Positions 16,086 through 26,400 of a stretch of 41,312 nucleotides of DNA are shown here, one piece after another. The notes below the pieces were generated by a model. The model saw nothing but the letters and a program-made list of their open reading frames with translations, was not told the DNA's origin and ran no database searches. The stretch covers positions 1 to 41,312 of the forward strand of contig WHST01000052.1 of the NCBI GenBank assembly GCA_009379955.1, given 5' to 3'. This stretch comes from Streptosporangiales bacterium (GTDB taxonomy: Bacteria > Actinomycetota > Actinomycetes > Streptosporangiales > WHST01). The position numbers were made by a program, and so were the translations under genes. The stretch's first letter is position 1; every line of letters begins with the position of its first letter.

Positions 16086-18176
16086 TCAGTCCGCGGAGGT
16101 GACGCCGGGCTCCTCACCGCGCACCAGGGCGAGGACGGCCGGGCCGTACAGGTCAACCTTGCGGGTGCCGACTCCGGCGACCGCGGACAGCTCCTTGTGC
16201 GTGCTCGGGCGCTGCTCGGCGATCGCCGTGAGCGTGGCGTCGGTGAAGACGACGAAGGCCGGGACGTGTTGGTCGCCCGCGGCAGACCTGCGCCATTCGA
16301 CGAGTCGCGCGAACAGGTCGCCGTCGACGTCGCCGGGACAGGTGAGGCAGTGCCCGAGCTTGCGCTCGACGGCGCCGGAAAGCTTGCGCCCGCACACGCC
16401 GCACGGTGTCGGGCCGCTCTTGGGGGTGACGGCACGGCGCGCGCCCGCCGGCTCACGGGCCGCCCCCACGCTCGACATCAGTCCGGTGAGGAAGCGGGTC
16501 GGCTCCCTGTTGGCCCGTCCACCCGGCTGCCGCGCGCGCGACCAGGACAACAGCAGCCGCTGCCGCGCCCTGGTGACCCCGACGTAGAGCAGCCTGCGCT
16601 CCTCCTCGACCTGCTCGGGCGTCTCGGCGTAGACGATCGGCATCGTGCCGTCGGTCAGGCCGACCAGGAAGACGGCGTCCCACTCCAGGCCCTTCGCCGA
16701 GTGGAGGCTGGCGAGCGTCACGCCGTCGGGAGTGGGGGCGTGCTGGACAGCCGACCGCTCGTCGAGCTCGGCGACGAGGGTGCCGAGCGACGCGTCGGAG
16801 TCGGCGGCCGCGAGGTCGGCGGACAGGCGGACGAGCGCCGCGAGCGACTCCCACCGCTCGCGTGCCGCTCCGCCTCCGGTGGGTGCCTGCCGGCGGTACC
16901 CGGACGCGCCGAGGACGTCGGCGACCCGGTCGGCCAGGCTCCGGTCGGGGTCGTCGTCGGACCGCGCCGCCGCCCGGAGCAGGACACTCGCCTCGCGCAC
17001 CTCGGGACGGTCGAAGAAGCGCTCGGCGCCGCGGACGACGTACGGCACGTCGACCTCGGCGAAGGCCTGCTCGAACGCCTCGGACTGGGCGTTGATGCGG
17101 AACAGCACGCCGATCTCGGCGGGCGGGGTGCCCGCCTCGACGAGGTCGCGGGCGCGGGCGGCGACGGCCATGGCCTCGGCCTGCTCGTCGTCGTACGCCG
17201 CGATCTCCGGCTCGGGTCCCGTCTCGCGCTGGGCGACGAGGGTGAGGTGGTGGGCGGGGTTGCGGTCGCGCGCGCGGTCGATGACGGCGTTGGCGAGCCG
17301 GACGACCTCGGGGGTCGACCGGTAGTCGCGTTCGAGCCGGATCAGCCGGGTGCCGGGGTGCTCGTCGGCGAAGTTCAGGAGGTACGAGGGGGTCGCGCCG
17401 GTGAACGAGTAGATGGTCTGGTTGGGATCGCCGACGACGCAGAGATCGTGCCGGTCGCCGAGCCAGGCGTCGAGCAGCAGCTTCTGCAGCGGGTTGACAT
17501 CCTGGAACTCGTCGACGACGAAGTGGCGGTACTGCCGGTGCACCTCCGCGGCGACGTCGGTGTGCTCGACGAGCATGCCCGCGGTGAGCTCGAGCACGGA
17601 CTCGAAGTCGAGCATGTTGCGCTGCTCGCGGATGTCCTCGTACGTCGCGTACACGCGCGCGACGTCGTCCGAGCTCACCGGCGGACGCCGGCCGGTGCGC
17701 TTGGCCTCGCGGACGTAGCGGTCGGGCCGGATCTGGCCGGCCTTCGCCCACTCCAGCTCTCCGGTGACGTCGCGGAGCTCGGCGCGTCCGAGGGTGAGGC
17801 CGCACCGGCGCGCGGCGTCGAGCACGAACCTGACCTTGCTCTCGACGATCTGCGGCGGCGGGCCGCCCACCACGCGCGGCCAGAAGAACCGCAGCTGGCG
17901 CAGCGCCGCCGAGTGGAACGTGCGGGCCTGCACGGACGGCACGCCGAGCGCGCGCAACCGGCCGCGCATCTCCCCCGCCGCCCGGGTCGTGAACGTGACC
18001 GCGAGCAGCTGACCCGCGGGGACGGTGCCGCGGTGTACCGCGTAGGCGATGCGGTGCGTGATGGCACGGGTCTTGCCCGTGCCCGCGCCGGCGAGCACGC
18101 AGACGGGGCCCTCGACGGCCTCGGCCACCGCGCGCTGCTCGGGATCGAGCCCCTGCAACACCCGCTCGGCCACCAT
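16086..18176 (-). CDS. uvrD2: UvrD2 superfamily 1 DNA helicase with HRDC domain
   Basis: This is an ATP-dependent 3'-5' DNA helicase of the actinobacterial UvrD2 type (696 residues from the chosen ATG). Walker A AGAGTGKT is at 29-36. Motif II is VVDEFQDVNPLQ and motif III GDPNQTIYSFTGA. Motifs V/VI are LASLHSAKGLEWD and YVGVTRARQRL. A tetracysteine zinc module (CGVCGRKL...HCLTCPGD) follows, then an HRDC domain with the signature ELSAVAGVGTRKVDLYG. The GAGG nine bases upstream favours the ATG at 18176. In-frame starts at 18185 and 18200 are possible. It is divergent from the mycoredoxin gene. It differs from UvrD1 by the Cys/HRDC tail. Confidence 0.94.
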   Translation of the reverse strand: MVAERVLQGLDPEQRAVAEAVEGPVCVLAGAGTGKTRAITHRIAYAVHRGTVPAGQLLAVTFTTRAAGEMRGRLRALGVPSVQARTFHSAALRQLRFFWPRVVGGPPPQIVESKVRFVLDAARRCGLTLGRAELRDVTGELEWAKAGQIRPDRYVREAKRTGRRPPVSSDDVARVYATYEDIREQRNMLDFESVLELTAGMLVEHTDVAAEVHRQYRHFVVDEFQDVNPLQKLLLDAWLGDRHDLCVVGDPNQTIYSFTGATPSYLLNFADEHPGTRLIRLERDYRSTPEVVRLANAVIDRARDRNPAHHLTLVAQRETGPEPEIAAYDDEQAEAMAVAARARDLVEAGTPPAEIGVLFRINAQSEAFEQAFAEVDVPYVVRGAERFFDRPEVREASVLLRAAARSDDDPDRSLADRVADVLGASGYRRQAPTGGGAARERWESLAALVRLSADLAAADSDASLGTLVAELDERSAVQHAPTPDGVTLASLHSAKGLEWDAVFLVGLTDGTMPIVYAETPEQVEEERRLLYVGVTRARQRLLLSWSRARQPGGRANREPTRFLTGLMSSVGAAREPAGARRAVTPKSGPTPCGVCGRKLSGAVERKLGHCLTCPGDVDGDLFARLVEWRRSAAGDQHVPAFVVFTDATLTAIAEQRPSTHKELSAVAGVGTRKVDLYGPAVLALVRGEEPGVTSAD

Positions 18177-18305
18177 GTCCGCCATCCTCGCAAAGGCCAC
18201 GGCCGCCCGTCGCCGCCACCCACAACCCCGGTTCTGTCGTCCCCGATCCGGCGGACGGCAGCCGCTACGGGGTGTAGCTGGTACTGGGGGCGCCCGGCCC
18301 TCGTG

Positions 18306-18331
18306 GGAAGCTTCGGCAACGCGTGGACGTT
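18306..18331 (+). promoter_or_regulatory. Candidate SigR/SigH-type promoter for mycoredoxin
   Basis: GGAAG, an 18-base spacer and GTT resemble the thiol-stress sigma factor consensus GGAAT-N18-GTT with one mismatch. A start here would give a leader of about 38 bases before the mycoredoxin ATG, consistent with a redox role. Confidence 0.4.
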
Positions 18332-18375
18332 GTCGCCTTCGACAGCACCCACCTACCCGAGGGGACTCTTCGACG

Positions 18376-18621
18376 ATGTCGGCCCAGGTGACGATGTACT
18401 CGACGCCGTGGTGCGGCTACTGCCGCCGGCTCAAGAGCCAGATGGAGCGCGAGGGCATCGCGTTCGCAGAGGTCGACATCGAGCAGGACCCCGAGGCCGC
18501 CGACTACGTCATGAGCGTCAACGGTGGCAACCAGACCGTCCCGACGCTGGTCTTCCCGGACGGCTCGGCGCTGACCAACCCGTCGATCGCCCAGGTCAAG
18601 GCGCAGCTCGCCACCGTCTGA
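18376..18621 (+). CDS. mrx1: Mycoredoxin (glutaredoxin-fold, CxxC)
   Basis: This 81-residue thioredoxin-fold protein has active site CGYC at 13-16 (STPWCGYCRRLK), the cis-Pro loop TVPTLVFPDG and the family GGNQTVP segment. Mycoredoxins reduce protein-mycothiol mixed disulfides in the actinobacterial cytoplasm. The position beside uvrD2 and whiB7 matches Rv3198A. The ATG has only a weak upstream GAGGGGAC at about 10 bases. It is convergent with nudC (9-base gap). Confidence 0.94.
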   Translation: MSAQVTMYSTPWCGYCRRLKSQMEREGIAFAEVDIEQDPEAADYVMSVNGGNQTVPTLVFPDGSALTNPSIAQVKAQLATV

Positions 18622-18630
18622 CCGGCACCC

Positions 18631-19518
18631 TCAGCCCTCGAGCGGGCCGCCGTACCAGTTCTCGACGAGGCGCCGCGCGATGGACACTCGGTTGGGCGGC
18701 AGCACCTCGCCCGCCCTGACCGCGTCGGCGAGCCCGTCCCTGCTGAACCAGCGCGCCTCGACGATCTCGTGGTCGTCGGGGCGCAGCTCGCCGCCGACCA
18801 CCCTGGCCGTGAAGCCCAGCATCAGGCTGGACGGGAACGGCCACGGCTGGCTGGCGACGTAGCGCACGTCGTCGACGACGAGGTTGACCTCTTCCTCTAC
18901 CTCGCGGGCGACGGCGCGTTCGAGTGACTCGCCCGGCTCGACGAAGCCGGCGAGCACGGAGTAGCGGCCGTTCGGCCACACCGTCTGCCGTGCCAGCACG
19001 CAGCGGTCGTCATCGTCGTACACCAGCATGATCACCGCGGGGTCGACCCGCGGGAAGTGGCTGCTGCCGTCGTTGGGACAGTCACGCTGGCTGCCGCCCT
19101 GCACGACGACCGTCGGGGTGCCGCAGCGCGGACAGTGCTGGTGGTTGGCGTGCCAACGTTCGAGCGCGACAGCATGGACGGCGAGTCCCGCGTCGCGCGG
19201 GCCGAGGGTGACGCCGATCTCGCGCAGCCCGCCCGCCCGCACACCGGCGCGACCGTCGGGCAGCGGCGCGCGCACCGCGAAGTAGGCGCGGTCGTCGGCA
19301 TGACCGAGGAAGTAGCGCTCGCCGTCCGGGGCCTCCGCCGTGGTGAGGAGCGCCAGCTCGGCACCGGACTCCTCGACGAGGGTCTGCCCGTCGTCGACGA
19401 CGAGGACGCGCGTTCCGTCGGCCTGCCACCTCTCCTCGAGCGCCTCGGCGTCCTCGCGGAGGTACGACCCCCGGTCGACGTCGGAACGCGACAACGGCAG
19501 GCCGGCGATGCTAGTCAC
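18631..19518 (-). CDS. nudC: NudC-type NAD(+)/NADH pyrophosphatase
   Basis: This 295-residue Nudix hydrolase has an N-terminal NUDIX-like domain, a zinc ribbon (HCPRCGTPT with a second Cys/His knuckle at RDCPNDGSSHFPR), and the Nudix box GFVEPGESLERAVAREVEEE. The downstream SQPWPFPSSLMLGF motif identifies the NudC subgroup acting on NADH and 5'-NAD-capped RNA. The second zinc knuckle has only one Cys. The start is GTG at 19518. Context matches Rv3199c. Confidence 0.93.
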   Translation of the reverse strand: MTSIAGLPLSRSDVDRGSYLREDAEALEERWQADGTRVLVVDDGQTLVEESGAELALLTTAEAPDGERYFLGHADDRAYFAVRAPLPDGRAGVRAGGLREIGVTLGPRDAGLAVHAVALERWHANHQHCPRCGTPTVVVQGGSQRDCPNDGSSHFPRVDPAVIMLVYDDDDRCVLARQTVWPNGRYSVLAGFVEPGESLERAVAREVEEEVNLVVDDVRYVASQPWPFPSSLMLGFTARVVGGELRPDDHEIVEARWFSRDGLADAVRAGEVLPPNRVSIARRLVENWYGGPLEG

Positions 19519-19581
19519 GGCTCCGACCCTAACGCCCGGGAAGTGCCCGCACAGCCGCGCCTCGGCCTGGACGAACTCGGC

Positions 19582-20063
19582 TCATGGACCGACGGTCAGA
19601 AGGAAGCATCCCTTGTCGGGGCCAGCGGTGGCCGTCAGCCGCCACGTGCCGGCCGACGGGATCGGCGATGCGGACGGATAGAAGCCCGAGTCGCAGTTCT
19701 CCGATGTGTAGGCCGGGTTCCGCTGATGTACGACCCGAGTGACGGGCGTGCCGGTGATCCTCCTGATGTGCACGGTGAGACCTGGCATCCGGTCGGTGTG
19801 GAGGGAATCCAGTAGATCTTGACGGCGGCGTCCGAACCCCGCTCACGGTGGACGCGCGGCCAGCCGCTTCTGGCGAGCCGGAAGTCTCCGGCGACGAAGC
19901 CACCCGATCGTACGTTGCGGTGGTCATCGACGTCGACGCACTTCCCGCTGGGGCTACCCGACGCCGAACGGAAGGCCGACGGCAAAGTCGATCTTGGCTT
20001 GCTCACTTCCTGCGCCTGACAACCGGTCGAAACCAACAGGCCTGCGGCTAACGAGACACTCAC
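19582..20063 (-). pseudogene. Lipoprotein gene with an apparent single-base frameshift
   Basis: A GTG at 20063 opens a short signal peptide with lipobox LVSTGC (VSVSLAAGLLVSTGCQAQE) and an 86-residue readable part ending KIYWIPS. The continuation lies in the next frame (MPGLTVHIRRITGTPVTRVV to CFLLTVGP, stop at 19582). The combined length, 482 bases, is one short of a multiple of three, and one extra C in the CCC run near 19800-19805 would join the frames as IPLHTDRMPGL. The joined product would be a secreted lipoprotein of about 160 residues with a GTWRLTATAG beta-type domain. It is either a recent pseudogene or a sequence error. Function is unknown. Confidence 0.6.
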
Positions 20064-20266
20064 CGCCGACCAGACATGTCTACCGGTTAGGGCGATGTTG
20101 CACCCTCGCCATCACCAGGAACGGGCAAGCAAGCCTTCTAGGCCAGTTCTTACGCCGCTTTCTGCATGATCGCAAGGCACTACTGCCGTTGTGACACCGA
20201 CACCGTCAGTCCTCAGCCACTGGTGGGATGCTGGCGCCTCGGCCGACGCAGTGTCACGACCGACAC

Positions 20267-23200
20267 TTACTCGGCTGGGGCGGGGAGGTCGCGGATCATC
20301 GCGGACAGGCCGTCGGCGTCGAGCAGGTCGACGGGCCTGACGGTGTCGTCGGTGCGGACGTAGTGGAACGCGGCGTGCACCCGATCGATCGGCACGTCGC
20401 GCAGGCGTGACCAGGCCAGCCGGTAGGCGGCGAGCTGGACGGCTGCGCTGCGCGCCTCGTCGACGTCGTTGGGCGGGTGGCCGGTCTTCCAGTCGACGAC
20501 CTCGTAGCCGCCGGCGCCGTCGGCGAACACGGCGTCCATCCGGCCGCGGACGAGCACGCCCTCGACGAGCATGTCGAACGGCACCTCGACGTCGACCGGG
20601 GTGCGGTCGGCCCACGCGCTCGCCTCGAACCTCTCGGCCAGCTCCGCGAGCTCGGCGTCGCTCGCGCCGCCGGCGTCGCCCGCGCCAGGCTCGTCGTCGG
20701 GTCCGAACAGGCGCTGCTGGCCCCAGCGCGCCTCGAGGTAGCGGTGGAACGCGGTGCCGCGCCTGGCCTGCGGCTCGGGCCGATGCGGGACCGGCCGGCG
20801 CAGGTCGAGGGCGAACCGGTCGGGATCGCGCGCGAGCGCGACGAGCGCGGACACCGACAGGTGGTCGGGCAGCTCGACGGGCACCTCGTGGATGCGCCTG
20901 GTCTGCGCCAGCTCGGCGAGCAGCAGCTCGACGTCGGTCGCCCAGTCGTCGCCCGCGGTCGGCAGCGCCATCGGCAGGGTCGTCGACGCCTCGCGCACCA
21001 GCCGCTCCCCCGCGGCGAGCTCGCCGTCGGGTTCGCGCTCCAACGGCCACGGCGCGGTGAGCGGTTGTTCGAGCAGCGGGTTGTCGCCGTCCTTCGCCTC
21101 GATCCACGACACGACCTCACCCGCGCCCGCGGCGCACACGTCGCGCACCTCGGTGAGGAACGCCGACGGGCCGAGTGGGGTGATGCCGAGACCCCAGTGG
21201 TAGCCGGTGCAGCACAGCAGCCGCTGCGCCCTGGTGACCGCGACGTAGAAGAGCCGGCGCTCCTCCGCCTCCTGGCGCTCCGCGCAGGCGGTGGCGTAGC
21301 GCTGGGCGTCGTCCCTGCTCACGCCGTCGAGCCGCGGCAGGTCGCGCGCGTCGCCGCGCAGCGGGAACGGCAGCAGCCGCGCGTTATCGGTCCAGCTCGT
21401 GGACGTCTGCGCCCGGGCGGGGAAGATCGACGCCTTGCCGCCGCTCGCGAGGCCGGGCACGCAGACCACGGGCCACTCCAGGCCCTTCGCCGCGTGCACG
21501 GTCATCACCTTGACGCTGTCGGAGTCGCCGACCTGCGGGATCTCGAGCCCCGACTCCTGCTGCTCGGCGGCGTCGAGGTAGGCGAGGAACGCCGCCAGCG
21601 TCGGGCGCTCGTCGTCGCGGGAGAACCTCGCGGCCTCCTCGGCGAACGCGTCGAGCTCGGCGCGCGCCGCACGCGGGTCGACGCCGGGCCGCGCCGCGAC
21701 CTCGATGTCGAGGCGCAAGGTGCGCTCGACCTCGGCGACCAGCTCGGGCAGTGGCAGGTGGGCGCGCTCGCGCAGCACCCGCAGCTCGGCGGCCAGGTCG
21801 AGGAACCTCGCGTGCGCCGGCGCGGAGTACGCCGCCGCAGGACCGGGATCGTCGAGCGCGTCGGCGAGGCTGCCGAGGTCGAGGTCGGACATGACGACGC
21901 CCGCGAACGGGTCTGGCGGGTCGGTAGCCGCCGGCGGCTCCCGGTCGGCGCGGACGAGGTGGCGGGCGCGCCGGCCGAGCGCGACGAGGTCGCGCGCGCC
22001 GATGCGCCACCTGGCACCCGCGAGCAGCCGGATCAGCGACGCGTTGGCGGTGGGGTCGTGGAGCACCCGCAGCGTCGAGACGACGTCGGCGACAGCGGGC
22101 ACGGTCAGCAGGCCGGTGAGGCCGACGACCTCGACGGGCACGTCACGGCGTTCGAGCGCCTCGCGGATGCGCGGGATCTGGCTGCGCTTACGGACGAGCA
22201 CCGCGATCTCGCGCGGGTGCAGGTCGCCGGTGTCGAGCAGCCCAGCGATGCGCGAGCCGACCCACGCGGCCTCGTCGTCGATGGTCTCGACGAGCGCGCA
22301 CTCGACCCGGCCCGGGTCCTCGAGCACCGGTGCCGGGACCAGCCGGGGGCTGACGTCGGTGGCGCCGAGCGGCTCCATGACCCGGTTGGCGACGCCGAGG
22401 ACGCGCTCGGCGTTGCGGAAGCTCCAGGTCAGGTCGAGCCGCGTGGCCGGACGCCCGTCGGCCTGCGGGAAGTCGCCGGGGAACCTGCGCAGGTTGCCCG
22501 CGGTCGCCCCGCGCCAGGAGTAGATCGACTGCGCCGGGTCACCGACGGCCATCACGGGGAAGCCGTCGGGGAACAGCGCGCGGAGGAGGGTCAGCTGGCT
22601 GTGGCTGGTGTCCTGGAACTCGTCGAGCAGGCAGGCCGCGAACAGCGAACGCTCCGTGCCACCGACGGCGGGATGACGGACGGCGAGGCGAGCGGCGGCC
22701 GCCATCTGGTCGTCGTGGTCGAGCAGGCCCGCCTCGTGCTTCGCGCGCCGGTAGCCCTCGACCAGCGGCAGCAGCTGGGTGCGGACCAGCTGGTTCTTCA
22801 ACAGCCTGGTCACCAGCGCGGACCGGTTCTTCGGCGACGCGGCGACGCGGTCGACCCAGCGCTCACCCTCGAACAGCACGTCGGACGGCGAGACGAGGTG
22901 TTCGGCCATCTCACCGGAGAGCTCGAGCACCGCGGCGGTCACGGTCGCCGGGACCCACTCGACGGCGTCCATCGGGCCGTCGTACCTGGCGACGACGCCG
23001 TAGGCGAGCTGCCACTGGACCGCGGGGGTGACCAGGCGCGCGCCGGGCTCCGCGCCGTCGCGCAGCGCGTGCATGCGGTAGATGCGGCCGGCGTACGCGT
23101 GGTACGTCGCGATCGTCGGATCGCCGGCGAGCCGCTCGTACTCCGCCGGGGTGCCGAACTCCGGCAGTGCCCTGAGCCGGTCGAGCCAGCCCCGCACCTT

Positions 23201-23464
23201 GACCCCGAGCTCGCGCGCGGCCTTGCGGGTGAAGGTGAGGCCGAGCACGTGCTCGGGGCGGACGACGCCGTTGGCGACCAGCCAGACGACGCGGCGCGCC
23301 ATCGTCTCGCTCTTGCCAGACCCCGCGCCCGCGACGACCACGCACGGGGCAACCGGAGCGCCGATGACGGCGGCCTGCTCCGGGGTCGGCGGCAGTGCGC
23401 CGCACATGCGGGCGAGGTCGGACGGCGAGTACGCGTACCGCGCGGGAAGAGATGTCACGCTCAT
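20267..23464 (-). CDS. adnB: AdnB: UvrD-family helicase with RecB-like nuclease domain
   Basis: This 1065-residue subunit belongs to the AdnAB double-strand-break resection motor, the actinobacterial counterpart of RecBCD/AddAB (Rv3201c-like). Walker A is AGAGSGKS (45-52). Motif II is LLDEFQDTSHSQ, and motif III GDPAQSIYSWRGAT. The helicase C-lobe motifs are VMTVHAAKGLEWPVV and YVAVTRAQRLL. The C-terminal nuclease is marked by GTAFHRYLEA, GRMDAVF, YEVVDWKTG and QLAAYR, the Asp, Asp-x-Lys and QxxxY residues of RecB nucleases. The ATG at 23464 was chosen. In-frame sequence farther upstream is the antisense shadow of adnA. It lies 28 bases after adnA on the same strand. Confidence 0.94.
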   Translation of the reverse strand: MSVTSLPARYAYSPSDLARMCGALPPTPEQAAVIGAPVAPCVVVAGAGSGKSETMARRVVWLVANGVVRPEHVLGLTFTRKAARELGVKVRGWLDRLRALPEFGTPAEYERLAGDPTIATYHAYAGRIYRMHALRDGAEPGARLVTPAVQWQLAYGVVARYDGPMDAVEWVPATVTAAVLELSGEMAEHLVSPSDVLFEGERWVDRVAASPKNRSALVTRLLKNQLVRTQLLPLVEGYRRAKHEAGLLDHDDQMAAAARLAVRHPAVGGTERSLFAACLLDEFQDTSHSQLTLLRALFPDGFPVMAVGDPAQSIYSWRGATAGNLRRFPGDFPQADGRPATRLDLTWSFRNAERVLGVANRVMEPLGATDVSPRLVPAPVLEDPGRVECALVETIDDEAAWVGSRIAGLLDTGDLHPREIAVLVRKRSQIPRIREALERRDVPVEVVGLTGLLTVPAVADVVSTLRVLHDPTANASLIRLLAGARWRIGARDLVALGRRARHLVRADREPPAATDPPDPFAGVVMSDLDLGSLADALDDPGPAAAYSAPAHARFLDLAAELRVLRERAHLPLPELVAEVERTLRLDIEVAARPGVDPRAARAELDAFAEEAARFSRDDERPTLAAFLAYLDAAEQQESGLEIPQVGDSDSVKVMTVHAAKGLEWPVVCVPGLASGGKASIFPARAQTSTSWTDNARLLPFPLRGDARDLPRLDGVSRDDAQRYATACAERQEAEERRLFYVAVTRAQRLLCCTGYHWGLGITPLGPSAFLTEVRDVCAAGAGEVVSWIEAKDGDNPLLEQPLTAPWPLEREPDGELAAGERLVREASTTLPMALPTAGDDWATDVELLLAELAQTRRIHEVPVELPDHLSVSALVALARDPDRFALDLRRPVPHRPEPQARRGTAFHRYLEARWGQQRLFGPDDEPGAGDAGGASDAELAELAERFEASAWADRTPVDVEVPFDMLVEGVLVRGRMDAVFADGAGGYEVVDWKTGHPPNDVDEARSAAVQLAAYRLAWSRLRDVPIDRVHAAFHYVRTDDTVRPVDLLDADGLSAMIRDLPAPAE

Positions 23465-23492
23465 CGGCCCACGCGCCCGCTTCCTGCGCTCA

Positions 23493-26400
23493 TCATGGGC
23501 GAACCTGGCCGCCCTCGTCCTGCAGCGGGCAGGACGAGCGGACGCGGCACGAGCCGCAGTACGGGTTGACGCGGGCGACGAACCGCGCCGCCGACATCCG
23601 GGCGGCGACGCCCTGCACGAGGTCGTCGGCCCAGCCGGACTCGTCGTCGTCGCCGAGCGCCTGCTGCGCCTGCACCTTGACCTTCTTGCCCTTGCCCAGG
23701 TGGACGAGCGACGCGCCGCCCGGCTCGTCGACGCCGAGGGCCGCGAAGGCGCCGAGGCGCGCGGCGAGCTGGTAGACGCCGAGCTGCGGGTGCCGGCCGA
23801 TCGCCTCGTCGCGCGGACCCGACTTGCCGGTCTTGAGGTCGACGACGTATGCCCGGCCGTGCCGGTCGCGCTCGACCCGGTCGACGCGACCGGCGAGACG
23901 CAACCGGCCCGTCTCGACGTCGAACGGCTGCTCCACCGCGAGCAGGGAGCGCGGGTTGTGGGTGTGCCAGCCGACGAAGCGTTCGACCATCTCCGCCGCA
24001 TCGGACTCGCGGCGGCGCGCGTACCAGCGGCTCTCGAAGTCGAGCCGGCCGAACACCTCCGACAGGGTGGACTGCAGGTCGTCGAGGTCGGCCTCGCCGG
24101 GCTCCGCGACGAGGGACGCGAGCGCGTGTACGACGTTGCCGACGGTCTGCGGGGCGCCGTTGTCCTGCGCGCCGACCGCGCGCTCGAGCAGCCACCGCAG
24201 GCCGCACGCGTCGAACCCCTCCACCTGCGAGGGCGACAGGGTGATGCGCTCGTCCTCGTCGAACAGCGGGAGGTCGCTGGACGGGGTGGTCGTGGCGTAC
24301 CACTCGTCGGGGTCGGCGCCGCGGACGCCGTCGCCGGCGAGGCGGGCGAGGTGACCGGCGGCCACGCGCCGCACCTCGGTGAGCCGGCCGGCGTCGGCGA
24401 CGGTCGCGCGCAGCTCCGCCACCAGCGACGGCAGAGTCAGCGCGCGCATCCGGGTCGCCGAGACCTCGCGGGGCTCGACGCCCAGGTCGCCGAGGAACCG
24501 CGACGGCTGCTCGTCGCCGTCGACGCCGCCGAGCACGGCGGTGACGACGAGCCGCCGGCGCGCCCTGGTGACCGCGACGTAGAACAGCCGCCGCTCCTCC
24601 TCGAGCAGCTTGGCGGCGATGGACGGGACGAGCGGCTGGTTGCCCTGCGCGACCTCGACGAACTCCTCGACGCCGAGCAGGGTGCCGCGCAGCCGGGTGT
24701 CGGGCCAGATGCCGTCCTGGACGCCGGCGACGACGACGAGGTCCCACTCCAGCCCCTTCGACCGGTGGGCGGTCAGCAGGCGGACGGAGTCGGTGCGCGG
24801 GGCCTGCTCGCCAAGGGTGTCGCCCGGGATCTCCTGCGCCACCAGGTCGTCGAGGAAGCTCTCGACGCTGCCGCCCGGCATACGGTCGGCGTAGCGCGCG
24901 ACGGCGTCGAACAGCGCGCAGACGGCGTCGAGGTCGCGGTCGGCCTGCTGGCCACGGAACCCGCCGCGCAGGCTCGCGTCGCGCCAGCGCTCGGCGAGGC
25001 CCGCGCCGTGCCACAGCTCCCACAGGGCGTCCTCCGCCGAGCCGCCCGCCACGATCTTGGCGGTCGCTTCGAGGGTCCTGGCCAGCCGCTCGGCGGGGCC
25101 GCGGATCTCCGGCGGGACGAGGGTGAGCTCGCGCTCGTCGAGCAGGGCGGACGCCAGCAGCGTGGTGACCGGACGGGTGCCACCGGCGAGTTGTTCGGTC
25201 TCGCGCAACGCACGCCGCAGCCGGCGCAGTGACAGCCGGTCGGCGCCGCCGAGCGGCCCGCAGAGCAGCTCGGTGGCGGTCTCCTCGTCGAGGGTGTCGG
25301 GACGCACGACGGCGCGCAGCGCGAGGAGCAACGGGCGTACGGCGGGTTCGAGCACCAGCGGCACCTCGTCGCCGGCCACGACCACCGGCACCCCCGCGGC
25401 GGTGAGGGCGCGGTGCAGCGGCGACGCCTGCAGGCTCGCGGAGCGGACGAGCACGGCCATGCGCTCCCACGGCACACCGTCGACGAGGTGGGCGCGACGC
25501 AGCACGTCGGCGACGTGGGCGGCCTCCTGCTCGCGGCTCTGCACGAGGTCGACCTCGACCTCGCCGGGCTCGCCGGTGCGGTCGGATGTGAGCATGCGGT
25601 GCGTGGACGCGCCGCCGGGCAGCCGCGCGGCCACCCCGCGGGACGCGGCGAGCAGCGTGGTGCCGAAGCGCCGGGAGGTGCGCAGGTCGACGACGTCGGC
25701 CGACCGCCGGTCGACCGTGCGGAACACCTCGGGGAACCGTTCGATGCAGCCGACCTCGGCGCCGCGGAACCCGTAGATGGACTGGTCGGGGTCGCCGACG
25801 ACGGTGAGGTCACGGCCCTGCCCGGCGAGCGCGCGCAGCAGCCCCTCCTGGGCGGGATCGGTGTCCTGGTACTCGTCGACGAACACCGCACGCCTGGTGT
25901 CGCGCTCGTACGCACCCACGCCGCGCGGGTCGGGGTCGTCCATCAGCGTGATCGCCTCCCGGACGAGCGACGCGTAGTCGAACGCCCGCGCCCACTCGAT
26001 GTCGAACCTGCCCGCGTACCGGTCCATGAACCCGGCCACGGCCTCCCACTCGCGCCGGCCGTACTCGCCGGCGAGCGTGTCGAGGTCGGCCGAGGTGTGG
26101 TCGCGCTCGGTGACCCGCAGCATCAGGTCGCGCACCTCCTCGGCGAACCCGCGGGTGAGCAGTGCCGGGCGCAGCGCCTCCGGCCACTCGGTGGCGCCGT
26201 CGGTGACCTCGCCCGCGAGCAGGCGGCGTATCTCGACGAGGTGCTCGGGCCCCGACAGCAGCCGCGGCGGCGGCTCGCCGTTCGCCACGGCGGCCTTGCG
26301 GACCAAGGCGTACGCGTAGGCGTGGAACGTCAGCGCGAGCGGCTCCTGCGTGGTGCGGCCGAGGCGCGCGGTGATGCGCTCGCGCAGCTCGGCGGCCGCC

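Noticed and set aside
20064-20266. Small gene or transposase remnant between the lipoprotein and adnB
   Set aside because: Short frames here have no ribosome-binding site or recognisable motif. Only weak 7-bp inverted repeats are visible.
20477-23569. Open frame of about 1030 codons on the plus strand opposite adnB
   Set aside because: It is the antisense shadow of adnB, with Arg/Gly/Val-rich composition and no motifs. The minus frame has all helicase and nuclease motifs.
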